Assembly: GCA_008015855.1 (NCBI GenBank)
Contig: SSGK01000019.1
Coordinates: 1 to 5,345, forward strand
Reading direction: 5' to 3'
Length of the DNA stretch: 5,345 bases
DNA from: Candidatus Altimarinota bacterium
Lineage (GTDB): Bacteria > Patescibacteriota > Gracilibacteria > BD1-5 > UBA2023
Shown: piece after piece, positions 1-5,345 of the stretch
How positions within the stretch are numbered: the first letter of the stretch is position 1
How the letters are laid out: every line of letters begins with the position of its first letter
Notes under the pieces: model-generated
Database searches by the model: none
What the model was told of the DNA's origin: nothing
What the model saw: only the letters and a program-made list of their open reading frames with translations
Program-made: the position numbers and the translations under genes

Positions 1-142
1 AATCGATTTTCATCAGATTTGCCGCAACAACATCCAACATTTTGAGCTTATTAAAAGATGGAATTTTTCTTTCGTTTGCTAGGAAATCATTTCGTGCCGC
101 TTCTTTCATATCAGATATTAATTTTGCAATCATATCACTCAT
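1..142 (-). CDS. Fragment resembling an Iws1/Spn1 TFIIS N-terminal-like domain, cut by the window edge
   Basis: Reading leftwards from an ATG at 142, the minus strand is open to the edge and gives 47 residues. They include LISDMKEAA, then D, then N, then a K-x-P, then NKLKML, VV, and finally L-M-K-I-D. This order and spacing match, from memory, the start of the Iws1/Spn1 helical domain (human pattern: M..EAAEED, N, KKP, KKL, L, VV, L.K.D). That domain in eukaryotes binds Spt6 and RNA polymerase II during elongation. The match begins near position 121. The ATG at 142 may not be a real start, because in eukaryotic Iws1 this domain lies inside a longer protein. The C-terminal part is off the window. 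No TGA occurs in the frame, so the fragment does not show which genetic code it uses. I know of no bacterial Iws1; a foreign piece joined to the contig is the likeliest explanation. The identification rests on about 40 residues. Confidence 0.45.
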   Translation of the reverse strand, partial: MSDMIAKLISDMKEAARNDFLANERKIPSFNKLKMLDVVAANLMKID

Positions 143-1064
143 TGCACTCCCCTATTTTAACATGTATGAGATATGGGAACGAAAGTATTGGATTATTCTT
201 ATTCTCGCAAGCTTCATTGCTCTTGTGAGTTTTATCGACGATCTCGATACAATCGATAAAAGTTATTTTTCACTCCATCCAATGATTCGACTCTTCTTCC
301 AGATTGGAATCGGGGCAATCATCGGAATCACCAGTATAAAGATCAGCTACATTAGTAACCTCCTCGGCCCACTCATGCCCGGTGTAGAAATATGGGAACT
401 CTCCCAGTGGATGACCGTCATTAATGAAAATATTACCATCTATTGGATTCCTCTCATTTTTACGATTATCTGGTATGTACTGGTATTTAACTCGCTCAAT
501 TGGTCCGATGGGGTTTCATGACTCACGGGCTGACTCTCAGTGATTACCTTTATTGTTATCGCCATCCTTTCAGTAAAACTCTACCTCACAGATACAACGC
601 TTGCATCACAGGAAAATTCAAAATTCGTACTCCGAATCCTCATGATACTCATCCCATCCGTTATACTCCTCACCTACTACGATATAACCAGAAAGTGAAT
701 TATGGGCGACTCATGAACGATGTTTCTTGGTTTTATTATTGCAACACTCTCAATCATTGCAGGGGGGAAAATCGCAACAGCTTCCAGTGTTCTCTGAATC
801 TATCTCATCGATGCCATCTATGTAATTGCTATGCGAATATTTAAGAAGCAGAATCCACTCAAATGAGATAAAACCTACCATCTTCACTATCGACTCCTGA
901 AGTTTGGACTCTCAAAAACAGCGATACGAACATTTATTTATACCCTCGCCTTCTTCTTCTGATTCGCTGCGATATTTCTCGATAGAACAGGGAAAATTAT
1001 CCTCTTTGCATTCATTGCCGTCATCGTTGTATTTATTACAAAAATTCTCTCAATTAAACGATAA
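3..1064 (+). CDS. Polyprenyl-phosphate glycosyl-1-phosphate transferase (WecA/MraY-type, GT4 family), 5' end doubtful
   Basis: This family of multi-pass membrane enzymes transfers a sugar-1-phosphate from a UDP-sugar to a polyprenyl phosphate, starting cell-wall or surface-glycan synthesis. Counting codons from position 3, visible motifs are the Mg-binding DD (79-80), N-W-S-D-G-V-S-G-L (166-174), M-G-D-S-G (234-238) and the C-terminal H-L-H-Y-R-L (293-298, the HxHH-type motif). Hydrophobic helices separate them. Seven in-frame TGA codons (519, 531, 696, 714, 795, 864, 960) encode Gly, including the Gly of MGDSG. The frame is open to the left edge and has roughly the right length. However, the expected P-R-x-G-G motif, about 38 residues before DD, is absent, and family-like sequence starts only near 123. 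The first 40 or so codons instead lie antisense to the Iws1-like fragment, so I think the true N-terminus is missing. The first in-frame ATG of the reliable part is at 165. Which sugar is used cannot be told. Confidence 0.85.
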
Positions 1065-1090
1065 AAAATCCCCTTTCGAGGGGATTTTTT
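1063..1090. terminator. Bidirectional rho-independent terminator with UUCG tetraloop
   Basis: A perfect 12-bp inverted repeat (1063-1074 with 1079-1090) encloses the loop TTCG. The stem core is TCCCCT/AGGGGA, flanked by six A on the left and six T on the right. A U-tract therefore follows the hairpin on either strand. It overlaps the stop codons of the transferase gene (TAA at 1062) and sodB (TAA at 1091-1089), so it ends both converging transcripts. Confidence 0.93.
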
Positions 1091-1691
1091 ATGCGGTAAA
1101 TCGAGATTCAATTTTCTTCCAATCAGCAAGGTGCCAGAAATTTTCCAAGTACTTCGCACGAGCATTTCTATAATCAATATAGTATGCATGCTCCCAGACA
1201 TCACAAGTGAGGAGTGGAGTAACACCCATAGTCAAGGGTGTTTGCGCGTTTGACGTCGTAACAATATCAAGAGTACCGTCAGAATTTTTTACGAGCCAAG
1301 CCCATCCTGATCAAAAGGTTGCCAAGGCAGCCTTGTTGAACTCGGCAACAAATTCCATACCACCTCCCCACTTCGCAGTAATAGCATCATAGAGAGTACT
1401 CTCTCCAGGAAGTGGTGAATTCTTTGGCATGTTATCGGGAGAGGTAAGACTCTCAAAGTAGAATGTATGATTCCAAACTTGTGCAGCATTATTAAAAATA
1501 GCTCCTGCTGGCGCGGTACGAACAACCTCTTCCAGTGAGAGATTTTCAAACTCAGTGCCAACAATGAGTTTATTGAGATTATCAACGTAGGTTTGATGGT
1601 GTTTTCCATAATGGAATTCAAGTGTCTCCTGAGAAATATATGGAGCCAATGCATCAAGTGCATATGAAAGAGTTGGAAGTGTGTGTTGCAT
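1089..1691 (-). CDS. sodB: Iron superoxide dismutase (Fe/Mn SOD family), 200 aa
   Basis: Converts superoxide to oxygen and hydrogen peroxide in the cytoplasm. The four metal ligands are visible: His27 (in EFHYGKHHQTYV), His75 (in VWNHTFY), Asp164 and His168 (in DVWEHAYY). Gln71 in NNAAQVWNH is the position typical of the iron-type enzyme, and the C-terminus (WEHAYYIDYRNAR) is also SodB-like. Length is normal (E. coli SodB is 193 aa). One TGA (1313-1311, codon 127) encodes the first Gly of the invariant F-G-S-G-W motif. With the standard code the protein would stop before its last two metal ligands. The ATG at 1691 is chosen because the family sequence begins there (MQHTLPTL) and a promoter lies just upstream; the longer upstream extension in this frame would run through that promoter. 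No Shine-Dalgarno site is seen. The gene converges with the transferase gene and diverges from the next gene. Metal preference is inferred from sequence only. Confidence 0.96.
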
Positions 1692-1716
1692 AGAATAATA
1701 GAAAAAGAACGTGGCA

Positions 1717-1745
1717 AGTATATAAAAAATGAATGAAGAATGCAA
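1717..1745 (-). promoter_or_regulatory. Sigma-70-type promoter for sodB
   Basis: On the minus strand there is a -35 box TTGCAT (1745-1740), a 17-base spacer, and a -10 box TATACT (1722-1717). Transcription would start near 1710, leaving an untranslated leader of about 18 bases before the ATG at 1691. Box quality and spacing are good. No operator is evident. Confidence 0.65.
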
Positions 1746-1788
1746 GTAAAAATGAGAATTGTTTTCATATAAAAATGAGCTTTTTTCC

Positions 1789-1817
1789 TTTACAAAAAAA
1801 GAAAAACACGCTACCAT
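1789..1817 (+). promoter_or_regulatory. Likely promoter for the 180-aa gene
   Basis: A -35 box TTTACA (1789-1794), a 17-base spacer, and a weaker -10 box TACCAT (1812-1817) point rightwards. The predicted start near 1824 lies about 26 bases before the ATG at 1850. This supports that start over in-frame ATGs further upstream, which would lie before the promoter. It diverges from the sodB promoter 44 bases away. Confidence 0.45.
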
Positions 1818-1849
1818 ATATCAAACAAATAATTATCCATTTATCTCAT

Positions 1850-2392
1850 ATGCATCTCGAATCAAAATCGAACTATCACAATATTCATGAACCCATCCTC
1901 TTTCGAGTGGAAACTCATGATGGGAAAGAGCTTATGTTTCAACCCGGAAAAGTAGAGAGAAGTTTCTCTCATCACCTCGTTGACCTTCCCGATACACACG
2001 GAGCAAGTATTTATAAGCTTGTTTCAAATGATAGCCTCATCAGCTTTCATTATATCGTACATCCAGAAATGAAGGCAATCATCGTGCCGCCGAATGCAAT
2101 AGAAATGAATCATACTCGAAAAAATAATGGAATCGGGGAACAGATTCAGAGTTTTTTAGAAACTATGGCCCATAAACACCAATATCGTCTCATTGTCGGA
2201 ATTACTCCAGAATCTGCCAGTGCCTTTAATGGTCGAGTAACCAAGATTCTTCGTCAAACAGGCTATTACATGGGGCCTCCAAGTGACAAGGCAAATGTTT
2301 ACTTCTGAGAGCATCAATCTACCTATCAAGGGAAAGGTATTCCAGAAATCGGCATGGAATGAGAGTACTTCGTACCGCCGACCATTCATTAA
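1850..2392 (+). CDS. Uncharacterised 180-aa protein, weakly GNAT acetyltransferase-like
   Basis: I do not recognise a named family. The middle has an R-K-N-N-G-I-G stretch (residues 90-96) followed by a helix-like segment, a beta-like RLIVGITPES and then T-G-Y-Y-M-G (137-142). That layout resembles motif A (R/QxxGxG/A) and the C-terminal GY/GF turn of GNAT N-acetyltransferases, which bind acetyl-CoA. This is a pattern guess, not a firm assignment. Two TGA codons (2306, 2360; codons 153 and 171) read as Gly add 28 residues beyond the first one before TAA at 2390. The ATG at 1850 is preferred because a promoter sits directly upstream, giving a short leader. An in-frame ATG at 1733 would add a Lys/Asn-rich, low-complexity stretch and start inside the divergent promoter region. 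No signal peptide or membrane helix is visible, so the protein is probably cytoplasmic. Confidence 0.8.
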
Positions 2393-2408
2393 AATAATGA
2401 GAGGGATT

Positions 2409-2470
2409 CTTATATTTTAAAAGGGCCTATAAGTATTTGACAAGAGGAGGAAAATCAATACCTTGTCAAA
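2409..2470 (+). promoter_or_regulatory. Two back-to-back hairpins in the leader of the 69-codon ORF
   Basis: The first inverted repeat is CTTATA/TATAAG (2409-2414 with 2428-2433, loop 13 bases). Two bases later comes TTTGACAAG/CTTGTCAAA (2436-2444 with 2462-2470), a perfect 9-bp stem with a 17-base loop that opens with AGGAGG (2445-2450). As RNA, the second hairpin would display or restrict a strong ribosome-binding sequence; as DNA, either repeat could be an operator. It fits no riboswitch class I know. The role is inferred; only the repeats are seen. Confidence 0.45.
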
Positions 2471-2540
2471 ACCACAACGCATGAGAGCATACTTTCCATT
2501 CCTTGGAAGGCTTCCCATTGTTTGGTAGGAGACTTTACAT

Positions 2541-2750
2541 ATGATTATCCTTGGTTGCGCAGCTGTGATTGGTCGTACAGCACAGGATGTGGCGGAATAC
2601 CTCCGTTCGCAAATGAGTGGACTCCCCACTCCTGTTTCGACCGAAATCAAGTTTACTCCCGATGCACGCAGTGCTCTGGGTGGGAAACGCTCGGCTTATG
2701 CCTTCCGACAAGAAATCTATACCCATCTCCAGCCAGCAACGATTCACTAA
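2541..2750 (+). CDS. Small ORF of unknown function (69 aa)
   Basis: The ORF begins MIILGCAAVIGRTAQDVAEY and ends in ATIH, and I recognise no family. The start is supported by AGGAG at 2527-2531, nine bases before the ATG, the only clear Shine-Dalgarno site before any gene here. Composition differs from the neighbours: 111 of 210 bases are G or C (53 percent), against about 40 percent in three sampled lines of folD. All five glycines use GGN codons and none uses TGA. There is no convincing membrane helix after the hydrophobic first ten residues. It sits in its own small unit, after a hairpin leader and before a terminator at 2772. In the same frame a short ORF (TTG at 2463 to TAG at 2524) stops just before the Shine-Dalgarno site, so translational coupling is possible. 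It could be a small protein, a foreign gene or a non-coding unit; the coding call is moderate. Confidence 0.5.
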   Translation: MIILGCAAVIGRTAQDVAEYLRSQMSGLPTPVSTEIKFTPDARSALGGKRSAYAFRQEIYTHLQPATIH

Positions 2751-2771
2751 TTCATCGTTTCGGCATCATTG

Positions 2772-2803
2772 AATCCGGCATGCTCGCATGTCGGATTTTA
2801 TTA
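2772..2803 (+). terminator. Rho-independent terminator after the 69-codon ORF
   Basis: An 11-bp stem (AATCCGGCATG, 2772-2782, with 2787-2797) has one G-T wobble and a CTCG loop (2783-2786). It is followed by TTATTAT, giving a T-rich tail. It lies 21 bases after the TAA of the small ORF and separates that unit from folD. Confidence 0.75.
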
Positions 2804-2812
2804 TGTCTGCTT

Positions 2813-2839
2813 TTGAATTTTTCAATTATTCTATATACT
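2813..2839 (+). promoter_or_regulatory. Possible folD promoter
   Basis: TTGAAT (2813-2818) and TATACT (2834-2839) are good boxes, but the spacer is only 15 bases, shorter than the usual 16 to 18. Its position between the upstream terminator and the folD ATG, with a start near 2846, is what makes it plausible. Confidence 0.35.
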
Positions 2840-2866
2840 AATACCCATTACTAAACCATACTATCC

Positions 2867-3697
2867 ATGATACTCTACGGAAAACCCGTTGCCGATACCG
2901 TGCTCGAAAACATAAAAGAATCTATCACCTCCTCTACTACAAAACCCCATCTTGCGGTTGTACTCGTTTGACAGAATGATGCGAGTGAATCCTATATTCG
3001 CATGAAGCGTCGTGCCTGTGAACGTGTTGGTTTTTCATTTACCCTCATCCAGAAAGAAGCCTCTATCACAGAGGAAGAACTCATCCAAACCATCGAAGAG
3101 CTCAATACAAATCCTCAGATTCATGGAATTATTGTACAATCCCCGATTCCAGGACATATGAATTATCAGCACATTATTGAGCATATTGATCCAAAAAAAG
3201 ATGTTGATGGCTTTACTCCGTATAGAATCGGAAATCTCTTTCTCGGAGAATCGGAAGGGATTATTAGCTGTACTCCAAAGGGGATCAAACGAATGCTCGA
3301 TTACTATCATATAGACATCTCTGGCAAAAATATTACCATCCTCGGTCGATCGAATATCGTTGGGAAACCACTCTCTCTCCTCCTTGCGAATGCGGATGGA
3401 ACTATTACACTCTGTAACAGTAAGACAACGGATCTTGCACAATTTACGAAGAATGCGGATATTGTTATTGTGGCAACGGGGAAAAAATGAATCCTCCGGA
3501 AGGATATGATACGTCCGGATGCAGTGATTATCGATGTAGGATGTACAATAATCGATGGAAAGGCTCACGGAGACCTTGATACAACATGACTCGAAGGCTA
3601 TTGTTCGTACTCTCCGGTACCAGGATGAGTTGGCCCCATGACGGTTGCAATGCTTCTCGAAAATACACTCCTCGCATATAATTGACTTCAAAAATAA
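2867..3697 (+). CDS. folD: Bifunctional methylenetetrahydrofolate dehydrogenase / methenyltetrahydrofolate cyclohydrolase
   Basis: FolD interconverts 5,10-methylene-, 5,10-methenyl- and 10-formyl-tetrahydrofolate with NADP in the cytoplasm, feeding purine and formyl-Met-tRNA synthesis. The protein is 276 aa (E. coli 288). Visible motifs: Y43-x-x-x-K47 in ESYIRMKRR with the catalytic Lys; IIVQSPIP, corresponding to the usual DG-x-x-VQLPLP with Asp replaced by His and Leu by Ser; DVDGF (112-116); CTPKGI; the nucleotide-binding G-R-S-N-I-V-G-K-P (160-168); and PVPGGVGPMT (250-259). Five TGA codons (2969, 3488, 3587, 3626, 3683) read as Gly; codon 35 lies in V-G-Q-N-D-A-S and codon 254 in the invariant PVPGG. 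With the standard code only a 162-aa central piece survives. ATG 2867 fits the family N-terminus (ILYGKPVA); no Shine-Dalgarno site is present. The next gene starts one base after its TAA. Confidence 0.97.
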
Positions 3698-3698
3698 T

Positions 3699-3917
3699 AT
3701 GAAAACCGTATTTCTCTTTCTTTTTATTACACTCTCTATCCTCCTCTCCTTTTTTCTTGGAATGGAGTATCAAAAAGATATAGGAGAAAATACTGGAAAT
3801 GCGGTCTACTTCTCAATCAAGAAAGGAAATATCACTATCACTTCCCTCAAACCAATTCCTTTATACCTCAATAATTCACCGATTCTTTCCTGAGATCTTC
3901 ATAAAATTGAGCAATAA
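3699..3917 (+). CDS. Small single-helix membrane or secreted protein (72 aa), unknown function
   Basis: The product starts MKTVFLFLFITLSILLSFFL: one basic residue, then an unbroken hydrophobic run of about 18 residues, then GMEYQKD. This is a signal anchor or signal peptide; I see no lipobox Cys. The remaining 50 residues are polar with alternating beta-like stretches (NAVYFSIKKGNITITSLKPI) and end in HKIEQ. One TGA (3891, codon 65) reads as Gly and adds eight residues before TAA. The ATG follows the folD stop by a single base, so the two genes are probably co-transcribed and translationally coupled. A functional link to FolD is not evident. The soluble tail probably faces outside if the helix is a signal anchor. 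I do not recognise a family. Confidence 0.72.
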
Positions 3918-3918
3918 T

Positions 3919-3947
3919 TTGTATATTATAAATAAATATGCTATTAT
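3919..3947 (+). promoter_or_regulatory. Extended -10 promoter for the paralogue pair
   Basis: TTGTAT (3919-3924), a 17-base spacer ending in TGC, and TATTAT (3942-3947) form a -35 plus extended -10 promoter. Predicted transcription begins near 3953-3955, about 12 bases before the ATG at 3966, so the mRNA leader is very short. It starts two bases after the stop of the 72-aa gene. Confidence 0.65.
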
Positions 3948-3965
3948 AGTCAATATATTACTTTT

Positions 3966-4796
3966 ATGGGAAGAATCACTCATGAGTATGACGAAAATGA
4001 CGGAGTGAGCTGGGAAGTAATTCCTGAGTGAACAAGCACCGGTCTCGTTGTTGCTCATACACAACATCTTCACAGAACAAAAATCATAGAAACTCTTGAG
4101 CATACTCCAAAGCAAGAGATTTTTATGGAACTTGAGAAAGTAATGGGAAATGGTATGGGAATTCCTGAAGCGGCACGAATGGCATTTTTATGATATCTTG
4201 GACTCTTTCGATCACAAAAAACAAATAACTCACTTCACTTCCCTGTTCGGAATGGACTCAGCTTTCCAACCATTCTTTATTGGGCACTTGGAGAATCGGC
4301 TGAGAAATATATAACATGATTGGGGCTTGCAGAAAATACTCGTCCAGAAGAAGTATTTTCTGGTAAGATGCTCTACCAATTCAATAGCCATCCTGATAGA
4401 GATATACTCAGGTGACACATTCATAATATTCTTGAGGGAGGAAAGACCGAAAAGCAATACAGTATTGAATCCTGCATTCTTTTTCTCCTCGAATCATACC
4501 GGTATCGAAAGAATGTGGAATACATTTCCCTCCTCGAAAGTATTATCAGTATTCCGGATACGAATATCAATGCTCTCTTCACATACGACAATGAGTATTA
4601 TTCCCTCTTTGATCTTGTATTTTTTCATTACAGAGATTCATCAGGGATACATGAGCAAGTACTCAATTCCCTCATCGAACGATGAGCCAAACGAACCAGT
4701 GCATTGCTGGAGCCAAAAAATCAAAAACGAGTTCCCGGGTACTCTTATACCGCAGCGGATAGATACGGACTTAATTCCTCAAATACATATCAATAA
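3966..4796 (+). CDS. Uncharacterised 276-aa protein with ankyrin-like helical C-terminal region
   Basis: The gene is visible only when five TGA codons (4029, 4191, 4317, 4413, 4683) are read as Gly; it then runs from ATG 3966 to TAA 4794. I recognise no named family. The N-terminal 60 residues are acidic and polar (MGRITHEYDENDGVSWEV). From about residue 100 the sequence looks like paired short helices. Residues 170-243 (ILFLLES, NINALFTYD, YYSLFDLVFF, LIERGAK) resemble ankyrin-type repeats with the terminal G-A/G-K turn. This stretch is clearly related to residues 63-133 of the next protein. No signal peptide or membrane helix is seen. A promoter with an extended -10 lies directly upstream, and there is no Shine-Dalgarno site. 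Ankyrin-like proteins usually mediate protein-protein contacts, but any partner here is unknown. Confidence 0.83.
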
Positions 4797-4801
4797 TTTC
4801 T

Positions 4802-5278
4802 ATGCACCACTCTGAACTTCCCATTTCCTTCAGCGAAAAGAAAAATATCATTCATGGATACTGTGAAAATATTTTCTCGTTCTTTCAAGAACATCGAGCA
4901 CTCCATCCATTTCTCGATGAACTGGAACATGATTACCTAAATCCTATAAAAAAGTATACGGATATATACGCTGCTTCGAGCAATACACCATTTATTGTCT
5001 ATCTTTTAGAAAAAAGAAGGATTGCCCCTGAATTGCTGAATCGAATTCAAGACCTCTTTCATCTTCCTGGATTTGATATCAATGCTATTATTATCTATGA
5101 TGATGATAAATACACCATTAAAGATCTCATTACAATTCGTTTTCCAGATGGAAACACAGATATACTCCAATTCATAGAAGAGAATGGATGAAAATCACTC
5201 ATGGAAGAACGCGTAAAGCTCGATACAAGCTCATCTCGATACGATACAGAGATTACAAGTGACTGAGAAGTTCAGTAA
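4802..5278 (+). CDS. Uncharacterised 158-aa protein, shorter paralogue of the preceding gene product
   Basis: Starts five bases after the previous stop (MHHSELPISFSEKK) and is surely in the same operon. Residues 63-133 (FIVYLLEKRR, FDINAIIIYDDDKY, IKDLI, ILQFIEENGGK) align with residues 170-243 of its neighbour with two short gaps: LLE, INA, YD, DL and a final G-x-K or GGK match in order. This suggests tandem duplication of a helical, ankyrin-like unit. The first 60 residues are helix-rich and polar (FFQEHRALHPFLDELEHDY), and the tail after residue 133 is charged and probably disordered. Two TGA codons (5189, 5264; codons 130 and 155) read as Gly; without them the last 29 residues would be lost, including the GGK end of the shared segment. 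No membrane helix or Shine-Dalgarno site is seen. Function is unknown. Confidence 0.8.
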
Positions 5279-5282
5279 GATC

Positions 5283-5316
5283 AAAAAAAAGAGAGTACTC
5301 ATTCAGGAATACTCTC
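5283..5316 (-). terminator. Hairpin with minus-strand U-tract at the right edge
   Basis: GAGAGTA (5291-5297) pairs with TACTCTC (5310-5316), a perfect 7-bp stem with a 12-base loop. On the minus strand it is followed at once by eight T (5290-5283), a proper rho-independent terminator for a gene arriving from the right. On the plus strand the tail is only T/C-rich, so it may end the paralogue operon less efficiently. A minus-strand TAG at 5328-5326 could be the end of that convergent gene, but too little of it is present to call. Confidence 0.55.
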
Positions 5317-5345
5317 ACTCTTCTTCTAGAGAAAATCTCTCGGGA

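Noticed and set aside
500..844. A 114-codon plus-strand ORF inside the transferase gene
   Set aside because: It overlaps the true frame, whose translation shows family motifs on both sides; this frame gives a Cys/His-rich product with no recognisable pattern.
1733..1849. Upstream start for the 180-aa protein
   Set aside because: It would begin inside the sodB promoter region and before this gene's own promoter, and the added residues are low-complexity Lys/Asn-rich sequence.
2437..2442. Perfect TTGACA as a -35 box
   Set aside because: No acceptable -10 box lies 16 to 18 bases downstream; the sequence is better explained as one arm of the 9-bp inverted repeat.
3035..3691. A 218-codon minus-strand ORF opposite folD
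   Set aside because: It is the antisense shadow of folD, whose plus-strand frame carries all expected motifs.
4327..4815. A 162-codon plus-strand ORF
   Set aside because: It is an out-of-frame shadow of the 276-aa gene; the TGA-as-Gly frame is continuous and matches its paralogue downstream.
123..5278. In-frame TGA codons as frameshifts, pseudogenes, or selenocysteine/tryptophan codons
   Set aside because: The same frame continues across each TGA with family motifs on both sides, and the sites fall on conserved glycines in several unrelated proteins; no Sec-type hairpins or Trp columns fit.
1..5345. tRNA, rRNA, CRISPR arrays, insertion sequences
   Set aside because: I found no cloverleaf-like sequence, no regular direct repeats with spacers, no transposase motifs and no terminal inverted repeats.

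Overview
The window comes from a bacterium that reads TGA as glycine (translation table 25), as known for Gracilibacteria (BD1-5) and Absconditabacteria (SR1) of the candidate phyla radiation. Read with the standard code, almost every gene breaks into pieces. Read with TGA = Gly, the pieces join into full-length proteins, and several TGA codons fall on glycines that are nearly invariant in well-known families (Fe superoxide dismutase, FolD, the WecA/MraY-type transferases). I count 23 in-frame TGA codons in seven genes. Those seven genes and the 69-codon ORF all end in TAA.

Layout, left to right. (1) At the left edge, about 120 bases read on the minus strand as a piece of an Iws1/Spn1 (TFIIS N-terminal-like) domain, a eukaryotic elongation-factor module. 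This meets the body of a polyprenyl-phosphate glycosyl-1-phosphate transferase gene exactly where that gene's N-terminus should be, so a chimeric join is the leading explanation. (2) The transferase gene (+) and an iron superoxide dismutase gene (-) converge on one strong 12-bp UUCG terminator. (3) A divergent promoter pair separates sodB from a 180-residue protein that weakly resembles GNAT acetyltransferases. (4) A structured leader holds two consecutive hairpins, one with AGGAGG in its loop. It precedes a 69-codon ORF that is GC-richer than its neighbours and has the only good Shine-Dalgarno site here; a terminator follows. (5) folD is followed one base later by a small one-helix membrane protein gene. 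(6) An extended -10 promoter drives two unrecognised genes five bases apart, whose products share a related, ankyrin-like C-terminal segment. (7) A hairpin at the right edge has a U-tract on the minus strand, which suggests a convergent gene just outside the window.

How the genes fit together: the recognisable ones are housekeeping or envelope functions (lipid-linked glycan initiation, superoxide detoxification, one-carbon folate metabolism), packed with short gaps and mostly without Shine-Dalgarno sites. I see no RNA genes, CRISPR arrays or insertion sequences. The points most worth checking are the left-edge join, the hairpin leader with its compositionally distinct small ORF, and the tandem paralogue pair.
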